The notes below the pieces were generated by a model. It saw only the letters and a list, made by a program, of their open reading frames with translations. It did no database searches and was not told the DNA's origin. A stretch of 64,000 nt of DNA, taken from assembly GCA_937775295.1 (NCBI GenBank), contig CALKBZ010000006.1:1-64000 (forward strand), given 5' to 3'. This stretch comes from an uncultured Opitutales bacterium. Its GTDB lineage: Bacteria > Verrucomicrobiota > Verrucomicrobiia > Opitutales > Coraliomargaritaceae. Position numbers and translations under genes: made by a program. This document shows, piece after piece, positions 16,826 through 25,440 of the stretch. Within the stretch, counting starts at the first letter, position 1. Every line of letters starts with the position of its first letter.

Positions 16826-18889
16826 GTGAATTTCAAACTCAATAGTGAATATTCGCCGCAGGGCGATCAGCCGCAGGCAATCAAGGCCTTGGTGGACTCT
16901 GTGCGCGCTGGCAACAAGCGACAGACACTACTGGGAGTGACGGGATCAGGGAAGACCTTCACCATGGCGAACATGATCCAGCAGTTGCAGCGCCCAGCAT
17001 TAATTCTCTCGCACAATAAGACACTGGCCGCGCAGCTTTACTCAGAGTTTAAAGCATTTTTCCCAGATAATGCGGTCGAGTATTTTGTCAGTTTCTATGA
17101 CTACTATCAGCCCGAGGCCTATATTCCGCAAACCGATACCTATATCGAGAAGGACTCTTCGATTAATGAGGAAATCGAGCGCCTGCGTATTGCTGCGTCG
17201 TCGTCGTTGATCAGTCGCAACGATGTGATTGTGATCGCCAGCGTCTCTTGTATTTACGGGCTTGGATCGCCCGAAGATTTTAAAGAGATGATGATTCCAC
17301 TGAGTGCGGGATTGGAGATTTCGCGCGACGATTTTTTGGAACGCTTGGTCGAAGTGCTGTATGAACGTAATGATGTCGCTTTTACCTGTGGTAAATTTAG
17401 AGTGCGTGGTGATGTGGTGGATATTTTCCCTGCTTATATGGAGACTGCGATTCGTGTTGAGTTTTGGGGTGATGAAGTCGAGAGCATACGCGAGCTCGAC
17501 CCATTGACTGGTGCGACGGGCGGCATTCTGGAACTCTTTAATCTGTATCCGGCTACCCAGTACGCCACACCTAAGGGCAAGATTGAAGCCGCTGTGCCGC
17601 AGATACGTGCCGAGCTCGAAGAACGCGTTGCATGGTTCGAGTCGCAGAATCTTCTATTGGAGGCGCAACGTATTCGGATGCGCACCGAATACGATATCGA
17701 GTTGCTGCAGGAAATGGGGTTCTGCACGGGAATTGAGAATTACTCCCGTTACCTCTCTGGTCGCAAGCCAGATGAGCGACCGTTTTGCTTGATCGATTTC
17801 TTTCCAGATGATTTTTTGCTCTTTATCGATGAGAGTCACGCCACCTTACCCCAGGTGCGTGCTATGTATAATGGCGATCGCGCGCGTAAAGAGCGCTTGG
17901 TTGAGTACGGCTTCCGTTTGCCATCGGCGATGGATAATCGTCCACAAACCTTTGTCGAGTTTGAGTCGATCACTGATCAAACGATCTATGTGTCCGCCAC
18001 CCCCGCTGCGCTCGAGTTAGAAGTGTCCTCCGTTATTGCTGAGCAGGTGATTCGTCCGACGGGATTGGTTGATCCAGGAATGGAAATCCGCCCGATCAAG
18101 GGACAGGTGGAAGATTTTATCGGCGAAGTGCGTAAGGCAACTGAGCAGGGTGAACGCACGCTGGCGACGACCTTGACCAAGCGTATGTCGGAAGATCTGA
18201 GTGATTATTTGCGTGAAGCGGGCTTGAAAGTGGAATACTTGCATTCGGATATCGATGCAATTGAGCGTGTTGAAATTTTGCGACGCTTGCGACTGGGAGA
18301 GTTTGATGTCTTGGTGGGAGTCAATCTGCTGCGCGAAGGCCTCGACTTGCCAGAAGTTGCGCTGGTGGCGATTCTCGATGCCGACAAGGAGGGGTTTTTG
18401 CGCAGTGCTACGAGTCTGATTCAGACCTCAGGCCGCGCCGCGCGTCACGAAAAGGGACGTGTTATTTTGTATGCCGATGTCATGACGAAATCGATTGTTC
18501 ATACATTGGAAGTAACGAGTGCCCGTCGAGAAAAGCAAGTGGCTTACAATCTTGAACACGGCATTACTCCAGTGGGTGTAACACGTAGCATCGATGATGG
18601 GCTGCAGACGCCGGGTAAGCGTTACGATGAGAGCGAATCGGAGGACTTACTGGTCGCGGAATCAGGCGACGTTGATGTCGTGCATGTCATCGCTGAGTTG
18701 GAGGCTGAGATGCTCGAAGCCGCACAAAAACTTGAATTCGAAAAAGCAGCGATACTACGCGACCAAATCGAGACGCTGCAAACTGGCAAGCACGGTGGCG
18801 GCGCCAGTGGTGGAGCTAAGACTAAAGTTCACAAGCGCAAGAAAGCTGTTTATAATGCCAAGGGGCTGCCAAAAAAGCGGCGTTCATAA
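16826..18889 (+). CDS. uvrB: Excinuclease ABC subunit B
   Basis: Damage-verification helicase of nucleotide excision repair, working with UvrA and UvrC. Walker A GVTGSGKTFT, the beta-hairpin region YYDYYQPEAYIPQTDTYIEKD, the DESH box (FIDESHATLPQ), helicase motifs V-VI (GVNLLREGLDLPEV and QTSGRAARHEKG) and a C-terminal UVR motif (LEFEKAAILRDQI) are all present. The frame is open to an ATG at 16736, but family members start just before the FKLNSEYSPQGDQPQAI segment, which points to the GTG at 16826 and leaves room for a promoter between this gene and the divergent DCC gene. A basic, Gly-rich tail follows the UVR motif. Confidence 0.96.
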   Translation: MNFKLNSEYSPQGDQPQAIKALVDSVRAGNKRQTLLGVTGSGKTFTMANMIQQLQRPALILSHNKTLAAQLYSEFKAFFPDNAVEYFVSFYDYYQPEAYIPQTDTYIEKDSSINEEIERLRIAASSSLISRNDVIVIASVSCIYGLGSPEDFKEMMIPLSAGLEISRDDFLERLVEVLYERNDVAFTCGKFRVRGDVVDIFPAYMETAIRVEFWGDEVESIRELDPLTGATGGILELFNLYPATQYATPKGKIEAAVPQIRAELEERVAWFESQNLLLEAQRIRMRTEYDIELLQEMGFCTGIENYSRYLSGRKPDERPFCLIDFFPDDFLLFIDESHATLPQVRAMYNGDRARKERLVEYGFRLPSAMDNRPQTFVEFESITDQTIYVSATPAALELEVSSVIAEQVIRPTGLVDPGMEIRPIKGQVEDFIGEVRKATEQGERTLATTLTKRMSEDLSDYLREAGLKVEYLHSDIDAIERVEILRRLRLGEFDVLVGVNLLREGLDLPEVALVAILDADKEGFLRSATSLIQTSGRAARHEKGRVILYADVMTKSIVHTLEVTSARREKQVAYNLEHGITPVGVTRSIDDGLQTPGKRYDESESEDLLVAESGDVDVVHVIAELEAEMLEAAQKLEFEKAAILRDQIETLQTGKHGGGASGGAKTKVHKRKKAVYNAKGLPKKRRS

Positions 18890-18897
18890 CAATTCAG

Positions 18898-19464
18898 ATG
18901 AAGGCAGGAGTTAAACAAATTATTGCGGGTGTGGTCGTATTTGGAATTGGGGCAATTTGTGTGCCATTCGTCATCGTACTGACACTGGTGCGCGATAGTG
19001 TGGACCTCCTCGAATTTGAGGTGCCAGGTGCTGCCATAGCATTTGTCGATACGCCCGGTCGCTACTATCTATGGCATGATTATCAGACGGTATATGATGG
19101 TCGAACTTATCACAGTCCTATCGAATTACCAGATGGCTTAATGATCGAAATCACCCAGCAGGGCGGAATGCCGCTCGATTTCGTCAGTGATCCGCATTCA
19201 AGATTTAGCACGATCGGGCGCGCACGTCAGAGCATTGGCTATGTCGAATTAAGCAAAGCGGGTCAGGTCACGATTGATGTAACTGGAGGGGCGGAGTCGC
19301 GTATCTTTTCGTTCTCACCATTCAGCTTTGGCCGCTTTGTCGGACTTATCGTAAAGGGTTTTTTGCTCGCTGGGCTCGCCGCGATCTCATCGCTTGGCCT
19401 CATTATCTGGGGAATCGTGAAGCTGGCGAACGCGCCACGGAAATCCGCCAAGGTCAGATCTTAG
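18898..19464 (+). CDS. Two-helix membrane protein of unknown function
   Basis: 188 residues with an N-terminal membrane helix (about residues 8-30), an extracytoplasmic beta-rich domain of about 110 residues (containing PGRYYLWHDYQTVYDGRTYH), and a C-terminal helix (about 150-175) followed by a basic cytoplasmic tail ARKSAKVRS-like. No catalytic motif is seen. It starts 8 bases after the uvrB stop, so it may share its transcript. Not recognised as a named family. Confidence 0.72.
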   Translation: MKAGVKQIIAGVVVFGIGAICVPFVIVLTLVRDSVDLLEFEVPGAAIAFVDTPGRYYLWHDYQTVYDGRTYHSPIELPDGLMIEITQQGGMPLDFVSDPHSRFSTIGRARQSIGYVELSKAGQVTIDVTGGAESRIFSFSPFSFGRFVGLIVKGFLLAGLAAISSLGLIIWGIVKLANAPRKSAKVRS

Positions 19465-19700
19465 ATCCGCCTGTTCGATTGGGATGTCACATTTGAGTCC
19501 TGTTGTTTTTAAGCAAGACGGCTAGGCGGATGGAGCGAAGTGACCAGTCATTACCGATTGAGTCAGTCGGTTTACTGCGGGGCGCGGGGGGGGGGGCAGT
19601 TCATATTTAAAACTGTTGTCGGTGCCCATCGTGTTAACCCGCGGGGGATTGACCTAATGGATCCGTTCAAAGCTAAGATTATAGCCTGGGCTGTAGGCAC
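19465..19700. other. Non-coding stretch between the membrane protein gene and csp
   Basis: I see no gene here. The stretch has a run of eleven G at about 19588-19598 and a short hairpin-like ACCGA...TCGGT near 19555. Neither the ORFs nor the composition suggest a protein, and I do not recognise an RNA family. Confidence 0.5.
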
Positions 19701-19730
19701 AAAAAAAAGCGCCCGTTAAGGCGCTTTCGA
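19701..19730 (-). terminator. Rho-independent terminator of the cold-shock gene
   Basis: AAAGCGCC and GGCGCTTT form a perfect 8-bp stem around CGTTAA. In the minus direction it is followed by a run of T (A-run at 19701-19708). It lies 34 bases downstream of the csp stop codon. Confidence 0.9.
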
Positions 19731-19763
19731 AATTAACGCTCAAAAGCGTCAATGTGTTCGAAA

Positions 19764-19967
19764 TTAAGCGGCATTTACATTCGTAGCGCAGGGACCTTTT
19801 TGTCCTGAGCCGATTTCGAATGTAACCTTTTGGCCTTCGTCGAGGGAGGCATAACCATCCATCTGAATTTCTGAGTGATGAACGAAAAGATCCGTTCCGC
19901 CATTGTCTGGCGTGATGAAGCCGTAACCCTTTTCAGAGCTGAACCATTTTACTATTCCTGTTTCCAT
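19764..19967 (-). CDS. csp: Cold-shock protein (CspA family)
   Basis: 67-residue OB-fold RNA/DNA-binding protein. RNP1 is KGYGFITP and RNP2 is DLFVHHSEI, and the N-terminal [15 protein letters not shown] and C-terminal GPCATNV segments are standard for the family. Such proteins act as RNA chaperones at low temperature or in stationary phase. An AT-rich region of about 150 bases precedes the start on the minus strand and could hold a long structured leader as in other csp genes, but I cannot demonstrate a thermosensor. Confidence 0.95.
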   Translation of the reverse strand: METGIVKWFSSEKGYGFITPDNGGTDLFVHHSEIQMDGYASLDEGQKVTFEIGSGQKGPCATNVNAA

Positions 19968-20119
19968 ATGTATTATTTACTGAATTAAAATGTACGGTGT
20001 ATGGGGTTTTCTTAAAAAAGCCACATAAATCGACAGTAATTTATAATAATTTTATCTTAGCAGGCAAGATTAGGGATTTTCTGTTTTGCGTGACTGCAGC
20101 CATTTTTTTCAAAAACACA

Positions 20120-20147
20120 TTGACAGCAGGTGCGAATTTAGAATTCT
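20120..20147 (+). promoter_or_regulatory. Candidate promoter of tRNA-Gly
   Basis: A perfect TTGACA at 20120-20125 is followed after 16 bases by AATTCT (or, shifted, TAGAAT with a short spacer). The mature tRNA begins at 20168, about 20 bases further on. The -35 box is good and the -10 box weak. Confidence 0.4.
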
Positions 20148-20167
20148 CTGCGACTTCTTCCAAAGAA

Positions 20168-20248
<81 letters not shown>

Positions 20249-20251
20249 CGA

Positions 20252-20281
20252 AGCCCTCAGTCAAACGACTGGGGGCTTTTT
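20252..20281 (+). terminator. Terminator of tRNA-Gly
   Basis: AGCCCTCAGTC and GACTGGGGGCT form an 11-bp stem (one G-T pair) around AAAC, followed by TTTTTA. A damaged copy of this hairpin exists in the downstream duplicate (20421-20450). Confidence 0.88.
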
Positions 20282-20393
20282 ATTGGAATAATGAAGAGTG
20301 AGGACTCGTCCAGGAAGTTTGACGGAGCACGCTTGCGTGCGGAGATGGCCGGACCGCTAGGTCGCTGCGCAGCAGTGAGGCGCAGGCTCAGGC

Positions 20394-20442
20394 AACCTCT
20401 TCGCTCGCTCCATTTTTCGAAGCCCCGAGTCAAACGACTGGG
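20394..20442 (+). repeat. Duplicate of the tRNA-Gly 3' end and terminator (candidate attachment-site repeat)
   Basis: Positions 20394-20442 repeat 20225-20273 with two mismatches: the 3' half of the T-arm, the acceptor strand with CCA, the spacer and the terminator stem. The first 32 bases (starting AACCTCTTCGCTCGCTCC) are identical. Similarity continues at lower identity (ending CGGAGCAC in both) to about 20326 and 20499, so the repeated unit is roughly 100 bases. Such tRNA 3'-end duplicates are the classic product of tyrosine-recombinase integration. No integrase gene remains in the window. Confidence 0.8.
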
Positions 20443-20490
20443 TTTTTTTTATTGCAACGACTAAGCGGTGAGAACTCTCCTAAGATTTTA

Positions 20491-20595
20491 CCGGAGCACT
20501 GGATGTGGAACGGAATTCACCCGCTGCCACAGGGACACGAACTGATCGCCCGCCACTGGTTGCAGGCAGTGAGTAAACGCTGGCCACAGGAATGA
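20491..20595 (+). pseudogene. C-terminal remnant of an SGNH/GDSL hydrolase
   Basis: The frame 20491-20595 reads PEHWMWNGIHPLPQGHELIA followed by RHWLQAVSKRW and a stop. DGVHPTxxGHxLIA is the catalytic Asp-His block at the end of SGNH/GDSL esterases; here the Asp position is Asn (WNGIHP). Only about 35 residues remain with no start codon or upstream body, so it is debris, not a gene. It lies immediately beyond the duplicated tRNA-Gly end. Confidence 0.65.
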
Positions 20596-20706
20596 ACTAA
20601 ATTACTAACTGATTAAAGATCACAATTTATCTCCCAAGTATACCAATGCAGATGATTTCCTGATGCCGATTAGCGACTAATCAAATTGTTTGCATGGGGA
20701 TCTATT

Positions 20707-20941
20707 TTGAAACTTAGTATTTCTATAAAATTATTACTACAAGCACTATTGATAAGTCTGTTGCCACTATCTTTCGCTTACGGAGAGATGAGTTTAGAAG
20801 AGCTAGGAAATCGGGTTAAACAGAGCAAAAACTAAGGAGGAATACGTAAAGTGGATGCAGATAGCGATGAGCGAGATGATTAGGGAGAATGGACACAGTC
20901 GTGAAGAGCTTCGCGTAGAAATAAAGATAAAGGATCCCTGA
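20707..20941 (+). pseudogene. Small secreted-protein gene split by a frameshift
   Basis: A TTG at 20707 opens a 43-residue frame with a clear signal peptide (KLSISIKLLLQALLISLLPL, cleavage after SFAYG) that stops at 20835. One base shift at the A5 run near 20826-20830 lets it continue as TKEEYVKWMQIAMSEMIREN, ending at 20941. The combined product would be about 78 residues, an exported peptide of unknown function. Either the gene is broken, or the frames are separate small ORFs; an AAGGAGG-like ribosome site lies right after the first stop. AT-richer than its neighbours. Confidence 0.45.
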
Positions 20942-21123
20942 TGACTAATAAATACAAAGGTGACCTTCTGAAAGATGAGGGATATCGATCGCAGATGTTT
21001 AAAAAATCAAGCAGTTCGGATGAATCCACCTATGATGCGACAGCTTACAGATTGGGGATTCGCTTTATGTCTGTCTACTTGAAGGACGGGACGCTGCTTG
21101 GTTCGTCAGTTATAGCAAATTAG
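20941..21123 (+). CDS. Small hypothetical protein, 60 residues
   Basis: Starts MTNKYKGDLLKDEGYRSQ and ends LKDGTLLGSSVIAN. Its ATG overlaps the stop of the preceding shifted frame (TGATGA at 20939-20944 arrangement), which suggests coupling to that frame. No family recognised and composition is AT-rich. It could equally be the tail of the same decayed locus, so the call is weak. Confidence 0.35.
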   Translation: MTNKYKGDLLKDEGYRSQMFKKSSSSDESTYDATAYRLGIRFMSVYLKDGTLLGSSVIAN

Positions 21124-21197
21124 TCAGCGCGCTCTTTGCGTCTAAAGATAGACTATTCATAGACACTGCGAATTTCTGACTTCTAGAAATGTTAGCA

Positions 21198-21231
21198 CAA
21201 AAAAGCCCTAAACCGTTGAGGTTTAGGGCTT
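21198..21231 (-). terminator. Terminator of tRNA-Asn
   Basis: AAGCCCTAAACC and GGTTTAGGGCTT form a perfect 12-bp stem around GTTGA. On the minus strand it is followed by TTTTTTG. It begins 5 bases past the tRNA CCA end. Confidence 0.92.
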
Positions 21232-21236
21232 AATAA

Positions 21237-21311
<75 letters not shown>

Positions 21312-21364
21312 AAAAGTCTCTTTAATTAAGTGCTTTGTAGGCTTCTCAATCAAATTGAAGTCGG

Positions 21365-21394
21365 CATAAAGTTAATTCAGGGAGTGATTGTCAA
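21365..21394 (-). promoter_or_regulatory. Candidate promoter of tRNA-Asn
   Basis: On the minus strand TTGACA (21389-21394) is followed by an 18-base spacer and TTTATG (21365-21370). The tRNA starts about 50 bases downstream. Confidence 0.45.
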
Positions 21395-21592
21395 TGCTTT
21401 GTCTTGAGAAAGTGGATATTTTTTGGAGTAATTTCTGATGACTTGCGGAAGCTGTTAGAAATGAACTGATTGGCAAAACGCGTAGAAAGGTGTGATACGC
21501 GTATTTTTGCGGTTTTTGTGCTTTGCTCGCTGTAAGTATCCCGTTTTCGTGCTTGTTTCGTGGGGGGAAGCTGTTTTCATCGCGCGTTTCTC

Positions 21593-23392
21593 ATGAAGCG
21601 AACACATAACTGCTCCCAACTCCGTAATTCTGACACTGGTTCCACCGTAACGCTTAGCGGCTGGGTGGATTCTGTTCGTGACCACGGAGGTATTCTTTTT
21701 GTTGATCTCCGCGATCGCGAAGGTTTGACCCAAATCGTTCTCGATCCATCGAATCAGGGCTTAGAGGCTCAGTTCGGCTCAATTAAGCCGGAGTCGGTGA
21801 TCTCTGTAACTGGTAAGGTCGATCAGCGCTTTGGTGGCACTTCGAATACGAAACTGGCGACCGGCGAGATCGAAGTCCACGCCTCAGAGCTGGAAATTTT
21901 GAACATCTCGAAGACGCCTCCATTCCCAATGGATGATTCGGCGGACAAGGTCAGCGAAGATTTGCGCATGACTTATCGTTACCTCGACCTGCGTCGTGCG
22001 ACCAACACGAAAATGTTGAAGATGCGCCACGCGACCAGCCGTTCGATCCGTAACTATCTGGATGATCAGGCATTCATCGAGGTCGAGACACCGATGCTAT
22101 TTAAGAGTACACCTGAGGGTGCGCGTGAGTTCCTGGTGCCGAGCCGCATGAATCCTGGTGCTTTCTATGCGCTGCCGCAATCGCCGCAGCAGTATAAGCA
22201 AATGCTTATGGTTGCTGGTGTGGAGCGTTACTATCAGTTGGCGCGTTGTTTCCGTGACGAAGATCTGCGTGCAGACCGTCAGCCAGAATTCACTCAAGTG
22301 GACATCGAGTTATCGTTCATCGACCGCGAAGACATGTATGCGTTGATCGAAGGCCTGATGACTAAGGTCTGGAAGGACGTGATCAATGTAGACATTCAGG
22401 CGCCGTTCTTGCGCATGAGCTACTTCGATGCAATGAATCGCTTCGGTGTGGACAAGCCTGATATGCGCTTCGACATGGAGTTGCAGGATTGCGGTGAAAT
22501 TTTCGCTAAGTCTGGTTTTAAGGTATTCTCCGGTGCGATCAAGTCCGGTGGCGCCGTGAAAGCAGTGAACATGAAGGGTCTTGCGGATCTCACTCAAGGT
22601 GAGCTGCGTAATCTCGAAGACACTGCGAAGACACTCGGTGCCAAGGGCCTCGCCTTCATCAAGTGTGAAGGTGGCGAATGGAAGTCGCCGATCGTGAAGT
22701 TCTTCTCTAATGAGGAGAAGGCTGCACTGACCGAGACATTGAAGATCGAAGATGGCGATATCGTATTCTTCGCTGCGAGCGAGTGGGAGCGTGCCTGCAC
22801 GATCCTCGGCCGTGTGCGTTTGGATGCGGCTCAGCTGCTCGTGAAGCGCGAAAAGCTGACCATCGACCCGAACGATTACAAATTCCTCTGGGTGATTGAG
22901 TTTCCATTGATGATTTTTGATGAAGAGGCAGATCGCTACGTTTCGTCGCACCACCCATTTACTTCACCAGTGGTAGAGGACATTCCACTGCTGGATTCCG
23001 ATCCGAAGAAGGTCCGTGGTCAGCACTATGACCTTGTGCTCAATGGTGTAGAGCTCGGCGGGGGTAGTATTCGTATCCATCAGCCTGAGTTGCAGAGGAA
23101 GGTCTTCGAAGAGGTGCTGCAGATTCCAAAGGATTTGGTTGAGAGCCGTTTCGGCTATATGCTCAAGGCATTTGAATATGGCGCACCGCCGCATGGCGGG
23201 ATTGCTTTTGGTTTGGACCGTATGGTTACAATCTTGACGCAGCGCACCAGTATCCGCGACGTGATCGCTTTCCCGAAGAATCAAAAAGGACAGGAAATGA
23301 TGACTTCGAGCCCTGGTATTGCGACGCCCGAGCAGCTGCGCGATTTGCACGTGAGGGCGGTATTGCCAAAAAAGGAAGAGCCTAAGGCTTAA
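21593..23392 (+). CDS. aspS: Aspartyl-tRNA synthetase (bacterial type)
   Basis: Class II synthetase charging tRNA-Asp (possibly also tRNA-Asn, see below). N-terminal OB-fold anticodon-binding domain (GWVDSVRDHGGILFVDLRDREG), motif 2 FRDEDLRADRQPEFTQVD, the bacterial GAD insertion domain (about residues 290-410), and motif 3 GIAFGLDRMVTI. The length (599 from the ATG at 21593) is normal. The frame is open to a GTG at 21560, but MKRTHNCSQLR matches the usual start. Whether it is a discriminating enzyme depends on a few anticodon-loop residues I cannot score reliably. Confidence 0.96.
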   Translation: MKRTHNCSQLRNSDTGSTVTLSGWVDSVRDHGGILFVDLRDREGLTQIVLDPSNQGLEAQFGSIKPESVISVTGKVDQRFGGTSNTKLATGEIEVHASELEILNISKTPPFPMDDSADKVSEDLRMTYRYLDLRRATNTKMLKMRHATSRSIRNYLDDQAFIEVETPMLFKSTPEGAREFLVPSRMNPGAFYALPQSPQQYKQMLMVAGVERYYQLARCFRDEDLRADRQPEFTQVDIELSFIDREDMYALIEGLMTKVWKDVINVDIQAPFLRMSYFDAMNRFGVDKPDMRFDMELQDCGEIFAKSGFKVFSGAIKSGGAVKAVNMKGLADLTQGELRNLEDTAKTLGAKGLAFIKCEGGEWKSPIVKFFSNEEKAALTETLKIEDGDIVFFAASEWERACTILGRVRLDAAQLLVKREKLTIDPNDYKFLWVIEFPLMIFDEEADRYVSSHHPFTSPVVEDIPLLDSDPKKVRGQHYDLVLNGVELGGGSIRIHQPELQRKVFEEVLQIPKDLVESRFGYMLKAFEYGAPPHGGIAFGLDRMVTILTQRTSIRDVIAFPKNQKGQEMMTSSPGIATPEQLRDLHVRAVLPKKEEPKA

Positions 23393-23423
23393 CTCTTTTT
23401 AATAATAGCTTACTTTCAACTGG

Positions 23424-23455
23424 AACCCGGACGCTGATCCGGGTTTCTTTTTATT
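23424..23455 (+). terminator. Terminator of aspS
   Basis: AACCCGGA and TCCGGGTT form a perfect 8-bp stem around CGCTGA, followed by TCTTTTTATT. It ends 10 bases before the start codon of the next gene, so that gene needs read-through or its own start within the hairpin region. Confidence 0.88.
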
Positions 23456-23464
23456 CAAGCCGCT

Positions 23465-25384
23465 ATGTTACCTAAAACCTTACTTCGTTCGATTGTTGCC
23501 CTCCTATGTGTGTGTACATTGCAGGCGCAGATGACGCCGAGTGCGCCAGTGCAAAATTTCCGGTTCCCCCATTTTGGCGAGAATGGTTACACGCAGTGGG
23601 TGCTGCAGGGGGGCAAGGGGATCTATGACAGTGCTGAGCAGATTCGGATCGAGGAGATGGCGCTGCGCGTCTATTCCGGTGACGAGCGCATGGCACTGGA
23701 AATGACCATGGATAGTCCAGAGGCGACGCTGCTCACTACAGAGAATCGAGCGGTCTCGGACGGTCCGATCGAAATCGTTGGAGGGGATTTTAAAGTGTCT
23801 GGCGTGGGCTGGACATGGAACGGCCGGACCAAGGAGATCGAGGTGAAGTTTGATGTGGTGGTGGAGTTTACACAGGGCATGGCTGGTGTGCTCACTGGTG
23901 CGGTTGCCCCAGAGGGGGCCGCGGTTGAGCGAACTGAGATCCACAGCCGTAGCTTATTGTTGCATACCACTGCAGAGGCTTACCGTTTCACATTTACCGA
24001 TTCGGTGCATGCCGTCTCAGGTGAGATGGATTTGACGAGTGAAGTGTTGGTGGCGGTTGCGGATGCGCCGAAGGGCAAGGAGGGCGATAGTTCAACCGTC
24101 GCGGGGGGGGCATTTGGTGCGATTCGACAACTGATTGCGACGGATCAGGTCGTGATCCATCAAGGCGGCCACGTATTGAAGGCCAGCCATGCCGAGTTCA
24201 GATTACGTGAGCAGGCGGCTGAATTTACCGGAAACCCGGAAATATTGGCTGCTTCGGGGGCATATTTGAGTGGCGCGACGATTCGAAGTCAGGAGGGGCG
24301 AGTGTTCGTCACTGGTAATGCGGACGATGGGCGTGCACAATTGATCGTATCGCAAGCGGAAGGACTAGGGGTTTTGGGTGCTCAGATCGAGAGTGCGCAG
24401 ACCATTGTACTGGCCGATTCGATTACGATGCGCGAGTTGGACGCGGGCAATCAATTTCTCTTTGATGGCTCGGTGGAAGTGATGTCAGGTTTGATGATCA
24501 TGTATTCAAATCAGTTAACGTTGTTTGCTGATCAACCGGCTAAGGGTGCGGCGACGACTGCCACGCCTCGACTGGTGGCAGGTGATGCTGAGATGCTGAA
24601 AGTCGGAGCAGTGCGTCGCGTGCTGGCAAAGGGAGCCGTGCGTATTGAGCAGGCCAATAAAGTCGCGACCAGTGATAAGGTGATATTTTACCCGCAAGAG
24701 GAGCGCGCTGAACTCTTTGGCTCTCCACGGGTGACTGATGGCGAGGTGATCATTACTGGCGATCGCATGGAGCTCAAGCCAAGCATCGCTGTAGTGTACA
24801 GCGATACGGATAAGCGCGTTAAAGTTGTTTTACCGGAGATAGCTGATTTGGGCTATGAGGATAGTCAGGCGTTGACGTTGCAGCCCGATCAGAGCCAGCA
24901 GACACCACAGACACCACAGACACCACAGACACCACAAGCACCAGGGAGTGAAACAGTGGTACAATCAAAAACGCTGCGCATGATTGAAGAGACTGACAAG
25001 ACCCTGTTTCGCTTTACGGAGTCGGTTTCGGTGAGTGGCACGAATGTACACGCGCTTTGTGGACGTTTGGATGTGACTGCCGTTGCAGTGCAAATTGCTG
25101 AGACGACAGAGTCGCAGTTAGAAGTGCAGACAATTGAGGCATTTGATAATATCGTTTTTAAGCAGACCGGCCGTGTGGCCACTAGCGACAAGGCGACGAT
25201 TCAGCCAATCGAAGGTAAGGTGGTACTCGAGGGCAATGCAGTGGTGACAGATGAGATGGGTAAAGTTTCAGGGCATCGCATGACATTGTTGCAGGGGCAA
25301 CGCCGCGCCATTGTCGAAGGTGATCGTTCTACTGGCAAGCGCGCGACGATGACGCTGCCTGAAATGAAGTCTCGCTCTAAATAA
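23465..25384 (+). CDS. LptC/LptA-like periplasmic lipopolysaccharide-transport protein with several OstA modules
   Basis: 639 residues with a Sec signal (MLPKTLLRSIVALLCVCTLQAQ). Residues about 30-135 resemble LptC (PHFGENGYTQWVLQGGKGIY, then EIVGGDFKVSGVGWTWNG). The rest repeats OstA/LptA-type beta modules with motifs such as VVIHQGGHVLKASHAEF, GTNVHALCGRLDVT, and VVLEGNAVVTDEMGKVSGHRM. A linker at about residue 478-492 is made of tandem QTP units from a 9-base DNA repeat. It is 56 bases upstream of lptB, so the protein most likely forms the periplasmic bridge for LPS or a related glycolipid. It is far longer than separate LptA (~185) or LptC (~190). An 8-G tract at 24103-24110 is a possible slippage site. 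Confidence 0.8.
   Translation: MLPKTLLRSIVALLCVCTLQAQMTPSAPVQNFRFPHFGENGYTQWVLQGGKGIYDSAEQIRIEEMALRVYSGDERMALEMTMDSPEATLLTTENRAVSDGPIEIVGGDFKVSGVGWTWNGRTKEIEVKFDVVVEFTQGMAGVLTGAVAPEGAAVERTEIHSRSLLLHTTAEAYRFTFTDSVHAVSGEMDLTSEVLVAVADAPKGKEGDSSTVAGGAFGAIRQLIATDQVVIHQGGHVLKASHAEFRLREQAAEFTGNPEILAASGAYLSGATIRSQEGRVFVTGNADDGRAQLIVSQAEGLGVLGAQIESAQTIVLADSITMRELDAGNQFLFDGSVEVMSGLMIMYSNQLTLFADQPAKGAATTATPRLVAGDAEMLKVGAVRRVLAKGAVRIEQANKVATSDKVIFYPQEERAELFGSPRVTDGEVIITGDRMELKPSIAVVYSDTDKRVKVVLPEIADLGYEDSQALTLQPDQSQQTPQTPQTPQTPQAPGSETVVQSKTLRMIEETDKTLFRFTESVSVSGTNVHALCGRLDVTAVAVQIAETTESQLEVQTIEAFDNIVFKQTGRVATSDKATIQPIEGKVVLEGNAVVTDEMGKVSGHRMTLLQGQRRAIVEGDRSTGKRATMTLPEMKSRSK
24896..24940 (+). repeat. Nine-base tandem repeat (ACACCACAG) inside the LptA-like gene
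   Basis: About four and a half copies of CAGACACCA in frame encode Gln-Thr-Pro units between two OstA modules. Copy number could change without shifting the frame and would alter only the linker length. Confidence 0.9.
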
Positions 25385-25440
25385 ATTTAAAGCAGGATTG
25401 GATTGCGGTGTGTTGATCAAGCAGCTTTGCTTTGGGCAAT

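Noticed and set aside
19588-19598. G-run as phase-variation switch
   Set aside because: It lies in non-coding sequence with no recognisable gene or promoter next to it.
20941-21123. C-terminal part of a formylglycine-generating (FGE) sulfatase-like protein
   Set aside because: The YRLGIRF segment recalls the end of that family, but no other part matches.
22310-22954. 214-residue antisense ORF over aspS
   Set aside because: Shadow of the aspS frame; composition His/Arg/Thr-rich as expected of an antisense frame.
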